Shown piece by piece: positions 18,339 through 27,304 of a DNA stretch of 64,000 bases. How positions within the stretch are numbered: the stretch's first letter is position 1; each line of letters starts with the position of its first letter. Made by a program: the position numbers and the translations under genes. The DNA is from UMGS2069 sp900557585 (GTDB taxonomy: Bacteria > Bacillota > Clostridia > Christensenellales > UBA1242), in the NCBI GenBank assembly GCA_902476355.1, contig CABSCS010000008.1, forward strand, positions 13,279 through 77,278, written 5' to 3'. The notes beneath the pieces were generated by a model that worked only from the letters and a program-made list of their open reading frames with translations, was not told the DNA's origin and did no database searches.

Positions 18339-19193
18339 ATGAAGATAAACTGGTTTCCTGGACATATGAAAAAAAATCTAGACACAATGAAAGAGAACAT
18401 CAAGAAAATTGATGTTGTTTTATATGTGCTTGATGCTCGCGCTCCTTTTTCTTGTTTGAATCCTAAAATTGATGAGATTGTTGAACATAGAACAATTTTA
18501 TATGTGATAAATAAAATTGATTTGATTGAAAAATCCGATGCCGATAAAATTGTTTCTTGTTTTAAAAAACAAAACAAAAATGTAATTGCTCTTCAAGCAA
18601 CTGCATCTTCAAACCGAAATATTTTGCTTTCAAAATTAAAGGAACTTGTTTCTGAAAAATATGAAAACAGGAAGAGCAAAGGAATTGAACCTGTCTTCAA
18701 AGTGATGGTTATTGGAACTCCAAACACTGGAAAATCAACAATTATAAACACCCTATATGGTCAAAAAAAAGCAATCACTGGCGACCGTGCTGGAGTTACA
18801 AAAGCAAATCAATGGGTGAAAATCTCGGACAATTTTGTTTTGCTTGACACACCGGGAACTCTTTGGCCAAAACTTGAAAACGAAAAAATTGCAACAAATT
18901 TGGCATTTATTGGAAGCATTAAAACCGAGGTTATCGACCAAGAAGAACTTGGCTATGAACTTGCAAAATATTTGATTGACAACCACAAAAACAAACTTTC
19001 TGCGCGTTATGGAATTTCTAATTTTGAACAAGAATACATTGCAATTTATGATGAAATTTTAAAGAAAATGGGTTGTCTGATTCGCGGTGGCGAGGTTGAT
19101 TATAACCGTGGCACAACCAAACTTTTAGATGATTTTCGAAGTGGAAGAATTGGAAAAATATGTCTTGACAATATAGATATATTTTGTAAATAA
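18339..19193 (+). CDS. rbgA: Ribosome biogenesis GTPase RbgA (YlqF)
   Basis: RbgA is a circularly permuted GTPase needed for late 50S assembly. The 284-residue protein starts MKINWFPGHMKKNLDTMKEN and shows the permuted order: G4 NKID at about residue 58, then G1 GTPNTGKST near 126, then G3 DTPG near 170, and a C-terminal RNA-binding domain. AGGAG precedes the ATG. It lies 31 bases after trmD. Confidence 0.95.
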   Translation: MKINWFPGHMKKNLDTMKENIKKIDVVLYVLDARAPFSCLNPKIDEIVEHRTILYVINKIDLIEKSDADKIVSCFKKQNKNVIALQATASSNRNILLSKLKELVSEKYENRKSKGIEPVFKVMVIGTPNTGKSTIINTLYGQKKAITGDRAGVTKANQWVKISDNFVLLDTPGTLWPKLENEKIATNLAFIGSIKTEVIDQEELGYELAKYLIDNHKNKLSARYGISNFEQEYIAIYDEILKKMGCLIRGGEVDYNRGTTKLLDDFRSGRIGKICLDNIDIFCK

Positions 19194-19271
19194 CGCAAAA
19201 AATATTGCTCAAGACGCTGTTTTGGTGCAATATTTCACATAAAAATATTAAAAAATGCGGTTTTTATAAAA

Positions 19272-19904
19272 ATGAATAAAAAAGAATACAATATTGAAGA
19301 AAAGAAAAAATATGAAAAATTGTTCTATGATAAAGGGCAAATTTTAGTTGGTGGTGCCGACGAAGTTGGCAGAGGTCCACTTGCTGGACCTGTTGTTTGT
19401 GCAGCCGTAATCATGCCTTATGATTGCAATATTATTGGAATTGATGACAGCAAAAAACTTTCTGAAAAGAAGCGTGAAATGCTTTATGATGAAATTTTAA
19501 AACAAGCAATTGCATATGATATTGAATATGTTTTTCAAGATGTTATTGATGAAATAAACATTCTTGAAGCAACAAAACTTTGCATGTCAAGAGCAATTAA
19601 TAATTTAAAAGTGAAACCAGATGTTGTTTTGGTTGACGCGTTAAAAGGACTTGACACGTCTTGCAAAACCGAGGCAATTATTCATGGCGATGCTCTTTCA
19701 TATAACATTGGCGCTGCAAGTATTATTGCAAAAGTGTCTCGTGATAGATTTATGAAAGAACTTGATTTGCAATATCCTCAATATGGTTTTGAGAAAAACA
19801 AAGGTTATGGAACAAAAGCGCATATGGACGCTTTAAGGCAGTTTGGACCTTGTCCTGTTCATCGAAAATCATTCATTGGCTTTTTGGAGAATGAGCATGA
19901 ATAA
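19272..19904 (+). CDS. rnhB: Ribonuclease HII
   Basis: The enzyme removes ribonucleotides and RNA primers from RNA-DNA hybrids. The 210-residue product has the metal-binding motif GADEVGRGPLAGPVVCAAV, IDDSKKLSEKKRE and the later acidic residues. No good ribosome site precedes the ATG. A 9-bp inverted repeat (arms 19200-19208 and 19227-19235) lies upstream. It overlaps yraN by 8 bases. Confidence 0.95.
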   Translation: MNKKEYNIEEKKKYEKLFYDKGQILVGGADEVGRGPLAGPVVCAAVIMPYDCNIIGIDDSKKLSEKKREMLYDEILKQAIAYDIEYVFQDVIDEINILEATKLCMSRAINNLKVKPDVVLVDALKGLDTSCKTEAIIHGDALSYNIGAASIIAKVSRDRFMKELDLQYPQYGFEKNKGYGTKAHMDALRQFGPCPVHRKSFIGFLENEHE

Positions 19905-20337
19905 GACGGGAATTGGTGCGTATGGTGAGCAAATTGCTCAAAAATATTTGGTTAAAAATGGATATAAAGTGATTGCAAAAAACTGCATTTTTGCAGGTTG
20001 CGAGTTGGATATTGTATGCATTTTGACCAAAAACAAAGGAAAAAAGATTTTAAAGCGCAAATATAAAAATGGTGAAATCAAGTCTTCTGGAGCGCTGAAA
20101 TTTCTTCTTGAATCGGTTCAAGACACCATTGTTTTTGTTGAAGTGAAATATAGTTCAACCAAAATTTTTGGTGAACCAATGGAAAGAGTTGATGTTCATA
20201 AGCAAAATCAAATTGTGAAAGCGGCGCAAATATTTTGCACGAAAAATCAAATTTCAATGCCTTGCAGATTTGATGTTGTTTCTATTGTGGGTGACGAAAT
20301 CACTCATATTAAAAACGCTTTTGATGCAAGATATTAA
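19897..20337 (+). CDS. yraN: YraN family endonuclease-like protein with an insertion
   Basis: YraN (UPF0102) proteins have a PD-(D/E)XK-like fold and usually follow rnhB; their role is uncertain. The 146-residue product starts MNKTGIGAYGEQIAQKYL and has the motifs CELDIV and VFVEVKYS. In ordinary members these two motifs are about 10 residues apart. Here about 35 residues, rich in Lys, are inserted between them. The ATG at 19897 lies inside the rnhB 3' end after GGAGA. Confidence 0.9.
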   Translation: MNKTGIGAYGEQIAQKYLVKNGYKVIAKNCIFAGCELDIVCILTKNKGKKILKRKYKNGEIKSSGALKFLLESVQDTIVFVEVKYSSTKIFGEPMERVDVHKQNQIVKAAQIFCTKNQISMPCRFDVVSIVGDEITHIKNAFDARY

Positions 20338-20370
20338 ATATAATATTTTGTAAGTTTTATAGAAAAACAC

Positions 20371-20399
20371 TTGCATTTCGTGTTTTAGTGTGATAAAAT
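20371..20399 (+). promoter_or_regulatory. Promoter of the rplS leader
   Basis: TTGCAT (20371-20376), a 17-base spacer and TAAAAT (20394-20399). Confidence 0.65.
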
Positions 20400-20405
20400 A
20401 TCAAA

Positions 20406-20475
20406 GTAATTTGAGTGGTCCTCTGCACAAAGGGCTAGCACGAACACTCTATGCATACTTTATAAGGAGGCAAAC
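20406..20475 (+). promoter_or_regulatory. Probable L19 autoregulatory leader RNA
   Basis: The 70-base untranslated region before rplS is more structured than its surroundings. An outer stem GAGTG/CACTC encloses an inner GTCCT/AGGGC stem with unpaired purine-rich joints. An RNA leader at this site is known in Bacillota (ribosomal protein L19 leader family), where L19 is thought to bind it. I infer this family from position and nested-stem shape, not from a covariance search. Confidence 0.55.
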
Positions 20476-20820
20476 ATGAGCAATATCATTGATGTTATCG
20501 AAAAAGAAGGCATGAGAACAGACCTTCCTGAATTCGCAATTGGCGACACTGTAAAAGTTTTCGTTAAAGTTGTTGAAGGAACCCGTGAAAGACTTCAAGG
20601 TTTTGAAGGTGTGGTTATAGCTCGTAGAAATGGTGGTATCAGAGAAACATTCACAGTACGTCGTGTTTCATTTGGAATTGGAATTGAAAGAACATTCCCA
20701 TTGCACTCTCCAAAAATCGACCACATTGACATTATCCGTAAAGGTGATGTTAGACGCGCAAAACTCTATTATCTTCGTGAACGTTCTGGTAAGAGCGCAA
20801 AAATTAAAGACAAAATTTAA
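20476..20820 (+). CDS. rplS: 50S ribosomal protein L19
   Basis: L19 sits at the 30S-50S interface. The 114-residue sequence has the typical FAIGDTVKVFVKVVEGTRER, GVVIARRNGGIRETFTVRR and C-terminal YLRERSGKSAKIK blocks. A perfect AAGGAGG precedes the ATG. The gene is monocistronic here, with its own promoter, probable leader and terminator, and lies three genes away from its usual place after trmD. Confidence 0.97.
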   Translation: MSNIIDVIEKEGMRTDLPEFAIGDTVKVFVKVVEGTRERLQGFEGVVIARRNGGIRETFTVRRVSFGIGIERTFPLHSPKIDHIDIIRKGDVRRAKLYYLRERSGKSAKIKDKI

Positions 20821-20825
20821 AAATT

Positions 20826-20859
20826 ATAAATCAGGTTTAATGCCTGATTTATTTTTTTT
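20826..20859 (+). terminator. Intrinsic terminator after rplS
   Basis: The arms ATAAATCAGG (20826-20835) and CCTGATTTAT (20843-20852) are followed by a T run. Confidence 0.88.
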
Positions 20860-20951
20860 GTCTTTTTAATATTGATATGGTGTCATAGGTTAGAAATAGA
20901 CAAGAGGTCAAATGCGTATATATTTGTTTTGTGGTTTGGTTCGTGAGTGAG

Positions 20952-21308
20952 TGTGTGTTTTAAGATCACTTGCGTATTTGGTTTCGAGAATGATTGAAAG
21001 AAAGTTGTTTTTTACTTAGTAAGCCAAATAATAAACAACAAACCGAACGATTGATTTTTGTTGTGTGTGTATTGTGATATGTGTTAAATTCGCTTGTGTG
21101 TTTGGATTGAGTCATGATTGGTGGGTTGTTTTTGTTCAACAAACCAAATAATAAACAACAAACCGAATAAGTGATTTTTTTTCGTGTGTATTGTGATATG
21201 TGTTAAATTCGCTTGTGTGTTTGGATTGAGGCATGATTTATAGGTTGTTTTCGTTCAACAAACCAAAAAATAATCATCAAACTAAATAATTGATTTATGT
21301 TTAGTGTT
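20952..21308. repeat. Tandem direct repeat, about 119-bp unit, three copies
   Basis: Copy 2 (21071-21189) and copy 3 (21190 to about 21308) are closely similar, with ATTGTGATATGTGTTAAATT beginning each. Copy 1 (about 20952-21070) is diverged but keeps the 3' half with CCAAATAATAAACAACAAAC. Within each unit a GGTTGTT...AACAAACC inverted repeat can form a stem. No open frame is present. The remaining gap up to the polA promoter (21309-21468) shows nothing clear. Confidence 0.8.
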
Positions 21309-21468
21309 TTGTGTTGTTGATAGTTTATTGTTGATAGTATTATTGCTGAAATTGAGGACGACATTAAAATGCGTGGTGACAACAAATCATAAAATATATG
21401 CGACAACATTGCTTTACATCGTCTTAAAAAATATGGCTATTTTTATTTGCACAAATTTTTCAATAAAT

Positions 21469-21497
21469 TTGCAATGATTTTTATGTTATGATATACT
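21469..21497 (+). promoter_or_regulatory. Promoter of polA
   Basis: TTGCAA (21469-21474), a 17-base spacer and an extended -10 TGA-TATACT (21492-21497). Confidence 0.65.
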
Positions 21498-21526
21498 AAA
21501 CAAAAGAACATAATTAAAGGTGAGAT

Positions 21527-24076
21527 ATGAAAAATAAACTTGTTATTGTCGATGGAAACAGCATTCTTTACAGGGCGTTTTTTGCGCTTCCTTCAATGAT
21601 GACTGCAAATGGAAAATATACAAACGCAATATATGGCTTTGCAAACATGATTATTAAAACCATTCAGGACATTAAACCAACGCACATGGCTGTTGCTTTT
21701 GACGTTTCGAAAAGAACTTTTAGAACTGATATGTTCGAGGCTTATAAAGGAACAAGAAAACCAATGCCAGACGAACTTAGAAGTCAAATTGAACCAGTGA
21801 AAACCATGTTGTCACTTATGAAAATCAAGGTTGTGGAAAAAGAGAATTTCGAGGCAGATGACATTATTGGAACATTGAGCAAAAAGTTTGATGACACCGA
21901 AACAATCATTATTACTGGTGACCGAGACTCTCTTCAATTGATTTCAAAAACCACAACTGTATATCTGAACAAAAAAGGTTTGTCTGATGTAAAAGTTATG
22001 GATCTTCTTGCAATGCAAGATGAATATGGAATGACACCAGATTCGTTTTTGCATCTTAAAGCCCTTCAAGGCGACAATAGCGATAACATTCCTGGTGTCC
22101 CTGGAATTGGCCCTAAAACTGCAATTGAACTTATTCAAAAATATAAAACACTTGATGGCGTATATGCTCATCTTGACGAGTTGAAGCCAGGTGTGAAAAG
22201 CAAATTGGAACAAGGGAAAGATATGGCAGATTTATCTTTTAATCTTTCACGAATCAGATGTGATGTTCCTCTTGATGACACGCTTGGAGATTTTGTTTTT
22301 GATTTTCCATTTTCAAAATCTGTTTACAATTTCATGGAAGAATATCGCTTTTCTTCATTGCTTAAAAGAAGTGAACTTTTCAAAGAAGATCAGGTTCAAG
22401 AAAACAAAATGAATTTTGATATTGAAAAAATCACGACTCTTGAAAAACTGCAAAATACTATTGATATGATTGAAAAAAGCGGTACAGTTTCACTTATTTT
22501 CGATGAAAATGGAAATATTTGTTTTGCAATAAAAGAACATGAATGGCAAATTTCTTCAACAATCGACATGTTTGATGTTGAAATGGTTTATAATAATTTC
22601 TTTGAAAAATTTGCTGTTGTTTTAGAAAATCCAGCAATCAGAAAAGTGTTTTTCGACCTTAAACAAATGCTTCATTTCTTTGATAAAAAGAACATTAAAA
22701 TTGTTCCAAAATTTGATGACGTTGCACTTTTATATCATTTGTGTGAAGGTGTTTCTGTTAAAGGATATGAAGATGTTTTGATTCCGCCAGACTATGACAA
22801 AAGTTGTTTGGCGTCAAGTTTGCTTTTGGCCTATGAAAACTTTTCAAGAAAAATTGATGAACTTGGCATGACCAATCTTTATGGTGGGGTTGAACTTCCA
22901 CTTCTTCAAATTTTGTTTGACATGGAGAAAACTGGTTTCAAAGTTGACCGAAGTCGAGTTGATGAACTTGGAAAAATTTATAGAAAAGAAATTTCAACCT
23001 TGGTTGAACAAATTTATGAATTGGCGGGCGAAAGATTTAATATTAACTCTTCAAAACAACTTTCTGAAATTTTGTTTGATAAACTTGGTCTTCCGCACAA
23101 TAAAAAGAAATCAACCGGCGCTGATGTTTTGGAAGAGATTGCTTCTTCACATGAAATTGTCCCACTTATTTTGAGATATCGAAAAGTGAATAAATTGCTT
23201 ACAACATATATTGATGGGTTGATTCCTCATATTGATGAAAATGATTTGGTTCACACATGCTTTAAACAAACAATCACAAACACTGGAAGGCTTTCAAGTG
23301 TTGAACCAAATTTGCAAAATATTCCAATCAGGTCGGAAGAAAGTCGAGAGGTTAGAAGCATTTATATTGCAAGAAGCAAAGATAATGTTTTGATTGATGC
23401 TGACTATTCGCAAATTGAACTTCGACTTTTGGCTCACTGCTCACAAGATGAATTTTTCCTTGATGCATTTAAAAATAATTTAGACATTCACACTCAAACT
23501 GCATGTCAAGTTTTTGGTGTTAACCGAGAAAATGTTACACCTGAAATGAGAAGAATTGCAAAAGTTGTGAACTTTGGAATTATTTATGGTATCAGTGATT
23601 TTGGCTTGGCGAATGACCTTAAAATTTCACCAAAAGAGGCAAGGGCGTTCATTCAAAATTTCTATGAGGCTCATCCAAAAGTTAAAGATTATATGAATCA
23701 AGCAGTTGAAAAAGCGAGAGAAACTGGAAAGGTTTCAACGCTTCTTGGAAGAACAAGACGCATGCTTGACATTAACGCTTCAAACTATATGGTTCGTTCT
23801 CGTGCTGAACGCGCTGCGCAAAACATGCCACTTCAAGGTTCGGCTGCTGACATTATTAAACTTGCAATGATAAAAGTTTATAATGCTCTTAGTGGTGGTG
23901 GATATAAAGCAAAACTTATCATGCAAGTTCATGATGAACTTATTGTCGACTGCCCGAAAGAAGAACAAGAAGAGGTTTCAAAAATTGTTAAAGAATCAAT
24001 GGACACTGCATATGAACTTCGCGTTCCACTTGTTTGTGATATTACTGCAAGTTACCGTTGGTCAGACGGACATTAG
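21527..24076 (+). CDS. polA: DNA polymerase I
   Basis: The enzyme fills gaps and removes primers in replication and repair. The 849-residue protein has the N-terminal 5' nuclease domain (start KLVIVDGNSILYRAFFALP, later GDNSDNIPGVPGIGPKTA) and the polymerase motifs A (DADYSQIELRLLAH, about residue 623), B (KVVNFGIIYG, about 678) and C (QVHDELIVD, about 799). The central proofreading-like domain lacks a recognisable FDxET exonuclease I motif, as in Bacillus polymerase I, so proofreading is probably absent. coaE, which often follows polA in this group, is not present in the window. Confidence 0.96.
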   Translation: MKNKLVIVDGNSILYRAFFALPSMMTANGKYTNAIYGFANMIIKTIQDIKPTHMAVAFDVSKRTFRTDMFEAYKGTRKPMPDELRSQIEPVKTMLSLMKIKVVEKENFEADDIIGTLSKKFDDTETIIITGDRDSLQLISKTTTVYLNKKGLSDVKVMDLLAMQDEYGMTPDSFLHLKALQGDNSDNIPGVPGIGPKTAIELIQKYKTLDGVYAHLDELKPGVKSKLEQGKDMADLSFNLSRIRCDVPLDDTLGDFVFDFPFSKSVYNFMEEYRFSSLLKRSELFKEDQVQENKMNFDIEKITTLEKLQNTIDMIEKSGTVSLIFDENGNICFAIKEHEWQISSTIDMFDVEMVYNNFFEKFAVVLENPAIRKVFFDLKQMLHFFDKKNIKIVPKFDDVALLYHLCEGVSVKGYEDVLIPPDYDKSCLASSLLLAYENFSRKIDELGMTNLYGGVELPLLQILFDMEKTGFKVDRSRVDELGKIYRKEISTLVEQIYELAGERFNINSSKQLSEILFDKLGLPHNKKKSTGADVLEEIASSHEIVPLILRYRKVNKLLTTYIDGLIPHIDENDLVHTCFKQTITNTGRLSSVEPNLQNIPIRSEESREVRSIYIARSKDNVLIDADYSQIELRLLAHCSQDEFFLDAFKNNLDIHTQTACQVFGVNRENVTPEMRRIAKVVNFGIIYGISDFGLANDLKISPKEARAFIQNFYEAHPKVKDYMNQAVEKARETGKVSTLLGRTRRMLDINASNYMVRSRAERAAQNMPLQGSAADIIKLAMIKVYNALSGGGYKAKLIMQVHDELIVDCPKEEQEEVSKIVKESMDTAYELRVPLVCDITASYRWSDGH

Positions 24077-24087
24077 AATAAAAAAAT

Positions 24088-24116
24088 AACAGGGCATTGT
24101 TGCTCTGTTTTTTTTA
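24088..24116 (+). terminator. Intrinsic terminator after polA
   Basis: The arms AACAGGGCA (24088-24096) and TGCTCTGTT (24101-24109, one G-T) are followed by T's. Confidence 0.87.
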
Positions 24117-24392
24117 TGCACATTAGTAGTTTATTACAAAACATGCCAGTTTTAAAAGCAGGATTATATTGGAGTAAAGGTATCTGCGACTATCTATAAA
24201 TTGAAGGATACAGGTTTGTTGAATAACGTTCTTTAATTGTTGTAAAAAACATATTTTAATTGTATTAAAAATTTTATTTTCTTTTTGTTGTTGTGCAATT
24301 AAATGGTTGTATGCCATTGAGTTTTTTTTATATAAATATCAAACTAATATATATTTATAAAATAAAAAACGCAAAATAGGTGAAAAAGCATG
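24117..24392. other. Gene-free gap between converging polA and GNAT genes
   Basis: AT-rich, with only very short open frames and no ribosome site. I see nothing else in it before the terminator at 24395. Confidence 0.5.
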
Positions 24393-24394
24393 AA

Positions 24395-24418
24395 AAAACG
24401 GCGTTAAAACGCCGTTTT
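24395..24418 (-). terminator. Terminator for the minus-strand GNAT gene
   Basis: A GC-rich stem with arms AAAACGGCG and CGCCGTTTT has six T's following it on the minus strand but only a short T run on the plus strand. It lies about 160 bases after the GNAT stop. Confidence 0.7.
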
Positions 24419-24580
24419 GTGTAATAATTATGTATTTTAATGTTATAGGGTTTGCATTGTTCGTTATTGAAAACAACAAAGACATTTGATTATGCAACCA
24501 TTATTTTTCAGTGATAAAATGTTTGCTTTAATTTAGTTTTTTGCATGCTGAAATTGTTTTTGATTTTGTAATTATTTGTT

Positions 24581-25630
24581 TTATTCGTCTTCACCTGGTT
24601 GCGATTCTGTTTCTGTAACCTGATTGAAAGCAGAGATGCATGTATTATAAAAATCGTTAAATTCTTTAAGTTTTGAATTGGATTTTTTTGGATCGTTTTT
24701 AACTGCTTTTGCAACTTTTTCAAGGCTTGAATATTTTGTGTCATAGTAATTTTTTGCATTTATAAGCCTTTCAATTCGGTCGGTGTAAAGTGCATTGTTT
24801 GCATTGATTGCCATTGCAACTTTATGGAAATTGTCAAGGTCGTTTATTGTTGGGTTGAAAACAAAAGGAGAGAAGTTTTCGCAATGGACACTGTTGAAAC
24901 TGTCTCTGAAAAAGTTTTTTGGTACACCAACAGATGCTTGGTCAACTGCGCTTAAAAATTCAAGTGAAACTGAAAAATCTTTTTTTGACCTTTTGAAGGA
25001 AAGGGGACGTTCAAGACCATAGGCAACTGTCATTTCTTGTAAATTTTCTTTTTTCATTATAACTGCATGTTTTGTTCCTTGACCAAGTTTTGCATAGCCC
25101 ATTGAAGTGTATAGATATAAGTTGCTGTCATAAAAGTTTTTGAGAACATAGTCTTCGGCTTCGCTTTTTGACATTTTTCTTCGGATTTCAGAAATAGTTT
25201 TTGGTGGAACGCTTAAATCAACATAGTTTCGCATTGAGTCGAGCATTATGCTTTTTCTTCCGATTGATTTGATGTGGTTTTCGAATGTTTGAAGAAGAAT
25301 TGTTCCAAGCCCCTTGTTCATGAATGCTTGGTGAATTCCAATAAGGTCAATTTCGGTTTCATGGCGACCATATTCGGTGTCGAAAGAAAGTTTTCCAACA
25401 TGAAAGGGAATGATTTCTTTTGTTTTTGTGTTCATTCCAATGGTGTATGCATCAATATAATCACGATTGATATATAAGGCATAGATGTGACCTTGTCTGT
25501 CGCGAGACATTTCGCTTGGCTTTTCAAGCATGAATGCTTTTTGAAAATATTGGCTGATGAGAAGGTTTTGCGTTATGATTGCAAGACGTTCTTTTTCGGT
25601 GTGTGGTGTTGGAATGATGATTGATGACAT
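24581..25630 (-). CDS. GNAT-family N-acetyltransferase with a long C-terminal extension
   Basis: This 349-residue protein contains a GNAT core in its first 200 residues. The acetyl-CoA loop is at about residues 104-112 (MNKGLGTIL), preceded by a beta strand EIDLIGIHQAF and followed by NLYLYTSMGYAKLG. The C-terminal 140 residues are not recognisable; they are helical and end in an acidic, Ser/Gln-rich tail. The substrate is unknown. AGGAGA precedes the start, and the gene stands alone, divergent from the transglycosylase gene. Confidence 0.8.
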   Translation of the reverse strand: MSSIIIPTPHTEKERLAIITQNLLISQYFQKAFMLEKPSEMSRDRQGHIYALYINRDYIDAYTIGMNTKTKEIIPFHVGKLSFDTEYGRHETEIDLIGIHQAFMNKGLGTILLQTFENHIKSIGRKSIMLDSMRNYVDLSVPPKTISEIRRKMSKSEAEDYVLKNFYDSNLYLYTSMGYAKLGQGTKHAVIMKKENLQEMTVAYGLERPLSFKRSKKDFSVSLEFLSAVDQASVGVPKNFFRDSFNSVHCENFSPFVFNPTINDLDNFHKVAMAINANNALYTDRIERLINAKNYYDTKYSSLEKVAKAVKNDPKKSNSKLKEFNDFYNTCISAFNQVTETESQPGEDE

Positions 25631-25649
25631 TTTTATTTCTCCTGCTGAT

Positions 25650-25677
25650 ATTATATCACAAAAAAAATATATTTCAA
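25650..25677 (-). promoter_or_regulatory. Promoter of the GNAT gene
   Basis: On the minus strand: TTGAAA (25677-25672), a 16-base spacer and TGA-TATAAT (25655-25650). Confidence 0.65.
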
Positions 25678-25718
25678 GTTATCGCTTAAAAACAACTTTT
25701 TTTGCATAAAATATAGAT

Positions 25719-26255
25719 ATGAAAAGGTCTTTAAAAATAAATTATTTAGCGATTGTTTCTGCGATTGTTTTTGTTTTGTTTTTAGGAGTTTGTTCTTTTA
25801 ATTTAATGTTTCCGCTTCGATATAAATCATATATAAAAGAATACTCAAAAGCGGAAAATTTGAATGCAACAATGGTGGCTTCTTTAATCAAAACTGAAAG
25901 CAATTTTAACAAGAAAGCAGTGTCGAAAAAAGGTGCGATTGGACTTATGCAAATTCTGCCTGCAACAGGCAAATGGATCTGTGAAACTTATTTTGATTTT
26001 GAGTTTGATGAAAGCATGCTTTATGAGCCTGAAACAAACATTAAAATTGGCGCAAAATATTTGTCATATTTGTTCACAAAATTTGATGATGAGGTTACAG
26101 TTCTTGCTTGCTATAATGCAGGAGAAGGTGTTGTGAAAAACTGGATTGGTGAAAATAAAATGCTCAAAAAAACGCAAATTCAGTTTGAAGAAACGCAAAA
26201 ATATGTTCAAAAAGTGCAAAACTGCAAGAAAATTTATAAAATTAGATTTTTGTAA
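25719..26255 (+). CDS. Membrane-anchored lytic transglycosylase (SLT domain)
   Basis: The enzyme cleaves the MurNAc-GlcNAc bond of peptidoglycan, forming anhydro-MurNAc. The 178-residue protein has one N-terminal membrane anchor (about residues 8-30) and then the goose-lysozyme-like SLT fold: catalytic Glu60 in KTESNFN, GLMQILPAT, NIKIGAKYL and ACYNAGEG. The gene has no ribosome site; the putative -10 TAAAAT (25707-25712) ends six bases before the ATG, so the mRNA may be leaderless. In many Clostridia such a gene follows polA and coaE. Confidence 0.92.
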   Translation: MKRSLKINYLAIVSAIVFVLFLGVCSFNLMFPLRYKSYIKEYSKAENLNATMVASLIKTESNFNKKAVSKKGAIGLMQILPATGKWICETYFDFEFDESMLYEPETNIKIGAKYLSYLFTKFDDEVTVLACYNAGEGVVKNWIGENKMLKKTQIQFEETQKYVQKVQNCKKIYKIRFL

Positions 26256-26760
26256 AAATTGATTGTTTGCTAGAAATGTTGTTGTAGTTGTGGAAATTTA
26301 TAATCAAATTTTTTATTTGAATTTGATTGTAAAAACGCACAATTTTTAACAAGATTTTCTTGTTCGAACAATAGACTCAAAACAATATTTTTTTGCTTCT
26401 AATCTTGTTGTTTTTTATAGTGTTTAGTAGTGTTTTGTTTGCTTTTATTTTGATAATGATTTGAACTGCTTTTTAATAAGATTTTTAACAATTATTTTAT
26501 TTGGCTTTTAGCAATTGTTTTACACATTTTTTGTTGCAAGTATCTTATTAGTTGCAGGATATTTTCCCTCGACTTTTGGTTTTAATTGTAACTGAGATTG
26601 TTGCAATTTGATTTGAAATCTTTGTTGTGATTTTTTGCTATTTACTTTACACTATTTTAAAACTTTGTTTTGATTTTTCGTTGTTGAGTTTGTGTTAATT
26701 TTTTATTTTTGATGTTTATTTTGTGACTTGTAAAATTTATAAAAAACAGTGTTATTTTGC
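26256..26760. other. Gene-free, very AT-rich gap
   Basis: About 500 bases with long T-rich stretches and no supported open frame on either strand. A 9-bp inverted repeat with arms AATCAAATT and AATTTGATT lies at 26302-26328 without a T tail. I see nothing else. Confidence 0.5.
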
Positions 26761-26789
26761 TTGCTTGAATATTGAAAATTTTGTATAAT
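26761..26789 (+). promoter_or_regulatory. Promoter of the ASCH-like gene
   Basis: TTGCTT (26761-26766), a 17-base spacer and TATAAT (26784-26789). Confidence 0.6.
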
Positions 26790-26806
26790 AATTTTGAGGA
26801 AAGAAT

Positions 26807-27157
26807 ATGAAAGACATTTATCAAATTGAAGTTAATGAAGAAACTTTTCAAAGAATGGAAGACGGCAAATGCAACTTTGTTGTTGTTCTTGATGACAAAG
26901 ACCACAAGGCATATAAAGAAGGAAACATTCTTACAATTTATGCGGGTGAAAAGAGCATGAAGGTTTCCATTCGTGAAATGTTGTTTTTTGAAACTGTGAA
27001 AGAACTTGTTGACATGATTGGAAAGGAAAGAACCGGTTTTACAAAAAGCCTTACAACTGACCGTATTGAAGACGAAATCGCAAAGACATTAAAGCCAGAA
27101 TCCATAGATAAATTCGGGCTTATGGCTGTTGGATTTGACAAGATAGAAAACTCGTGA
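26807..27157 (+). CDS. Small ASCH-like domain protein
   Basis: This 116-residue protein begins with a beta-rich segment in which a Glu-rich helix is followed by a buried-strand pattern (FQRMEDGKCNFVVVLDDKDH, then YKEGNILTIYAG). The pattern matches the ASCH/PUA-like fold, where 'G.K..E.R..D' and 'GD.i.f' are the usual landmarks. ASCH proteins bind RNA or modified nucleosides. The assignment is from pattern only. A GAGGAAAG site precedes the ATG, and the stop lies in the loop of the terminator hairpin. Confidence 0.6.
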   Translation: MKDIYQIEVNEETFQRMEDGKCNFVVVLDDKDHKAYKEGNILTIYAGEKSMKVSIREMLFFETVKELVDMIGKERTGFTKSLTTDRIEDEIAKTLKPESIDKFGLMAVGFDKIENS

Positions 27158-27167
27158 TGAGTTTTTT
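27147..27167 (+). terminator. Terminator overlapping the ASCH-like stop codon
   Basis: The arms AAAACTC (27147-27153) and GAGTTTT (27159-27165) flank a loop containing the TGA stop (27155-27157). T's follow. The stop is upstream of the T run, so the mRNA is complete. Confidence 0.75.
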
Positions 27168-27246
27168 ATTTTTGTAGATTTTTTGTTATTGTAATTGTAT
27201 TTATACAAAATAGAGAAAATAAATTTAAAATTTATCCTATTTTCGT

Positions 27247-27275
27247 TTGACTTGATTTTCAAAAAACTTTAAACT
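27247..27275 (+). promoter_or_regulatory. Promoter of the surface-protein pair
   Basis: TTGACT (27247-27252), a 17-base spacer and TAAACT (27270-27275). An AT-rich imperfect inverted repeat lies just upstream at about 27207-27244. Confidence 0.6.
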
Positions 27276-27304
27276 ATTGATAGTAAAAAATAAGGAGCAA
27301 TCTT

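Noticed and set aside
20952..21308. CRISPR array
   Set aside because: Whole 119-bp units repeat, without short repeats and unique spacers, and there are no cas genes.
24144..24200. 18-codon open frame after polA
   Set aside because: No ribosome site, promoter or composition to support it.
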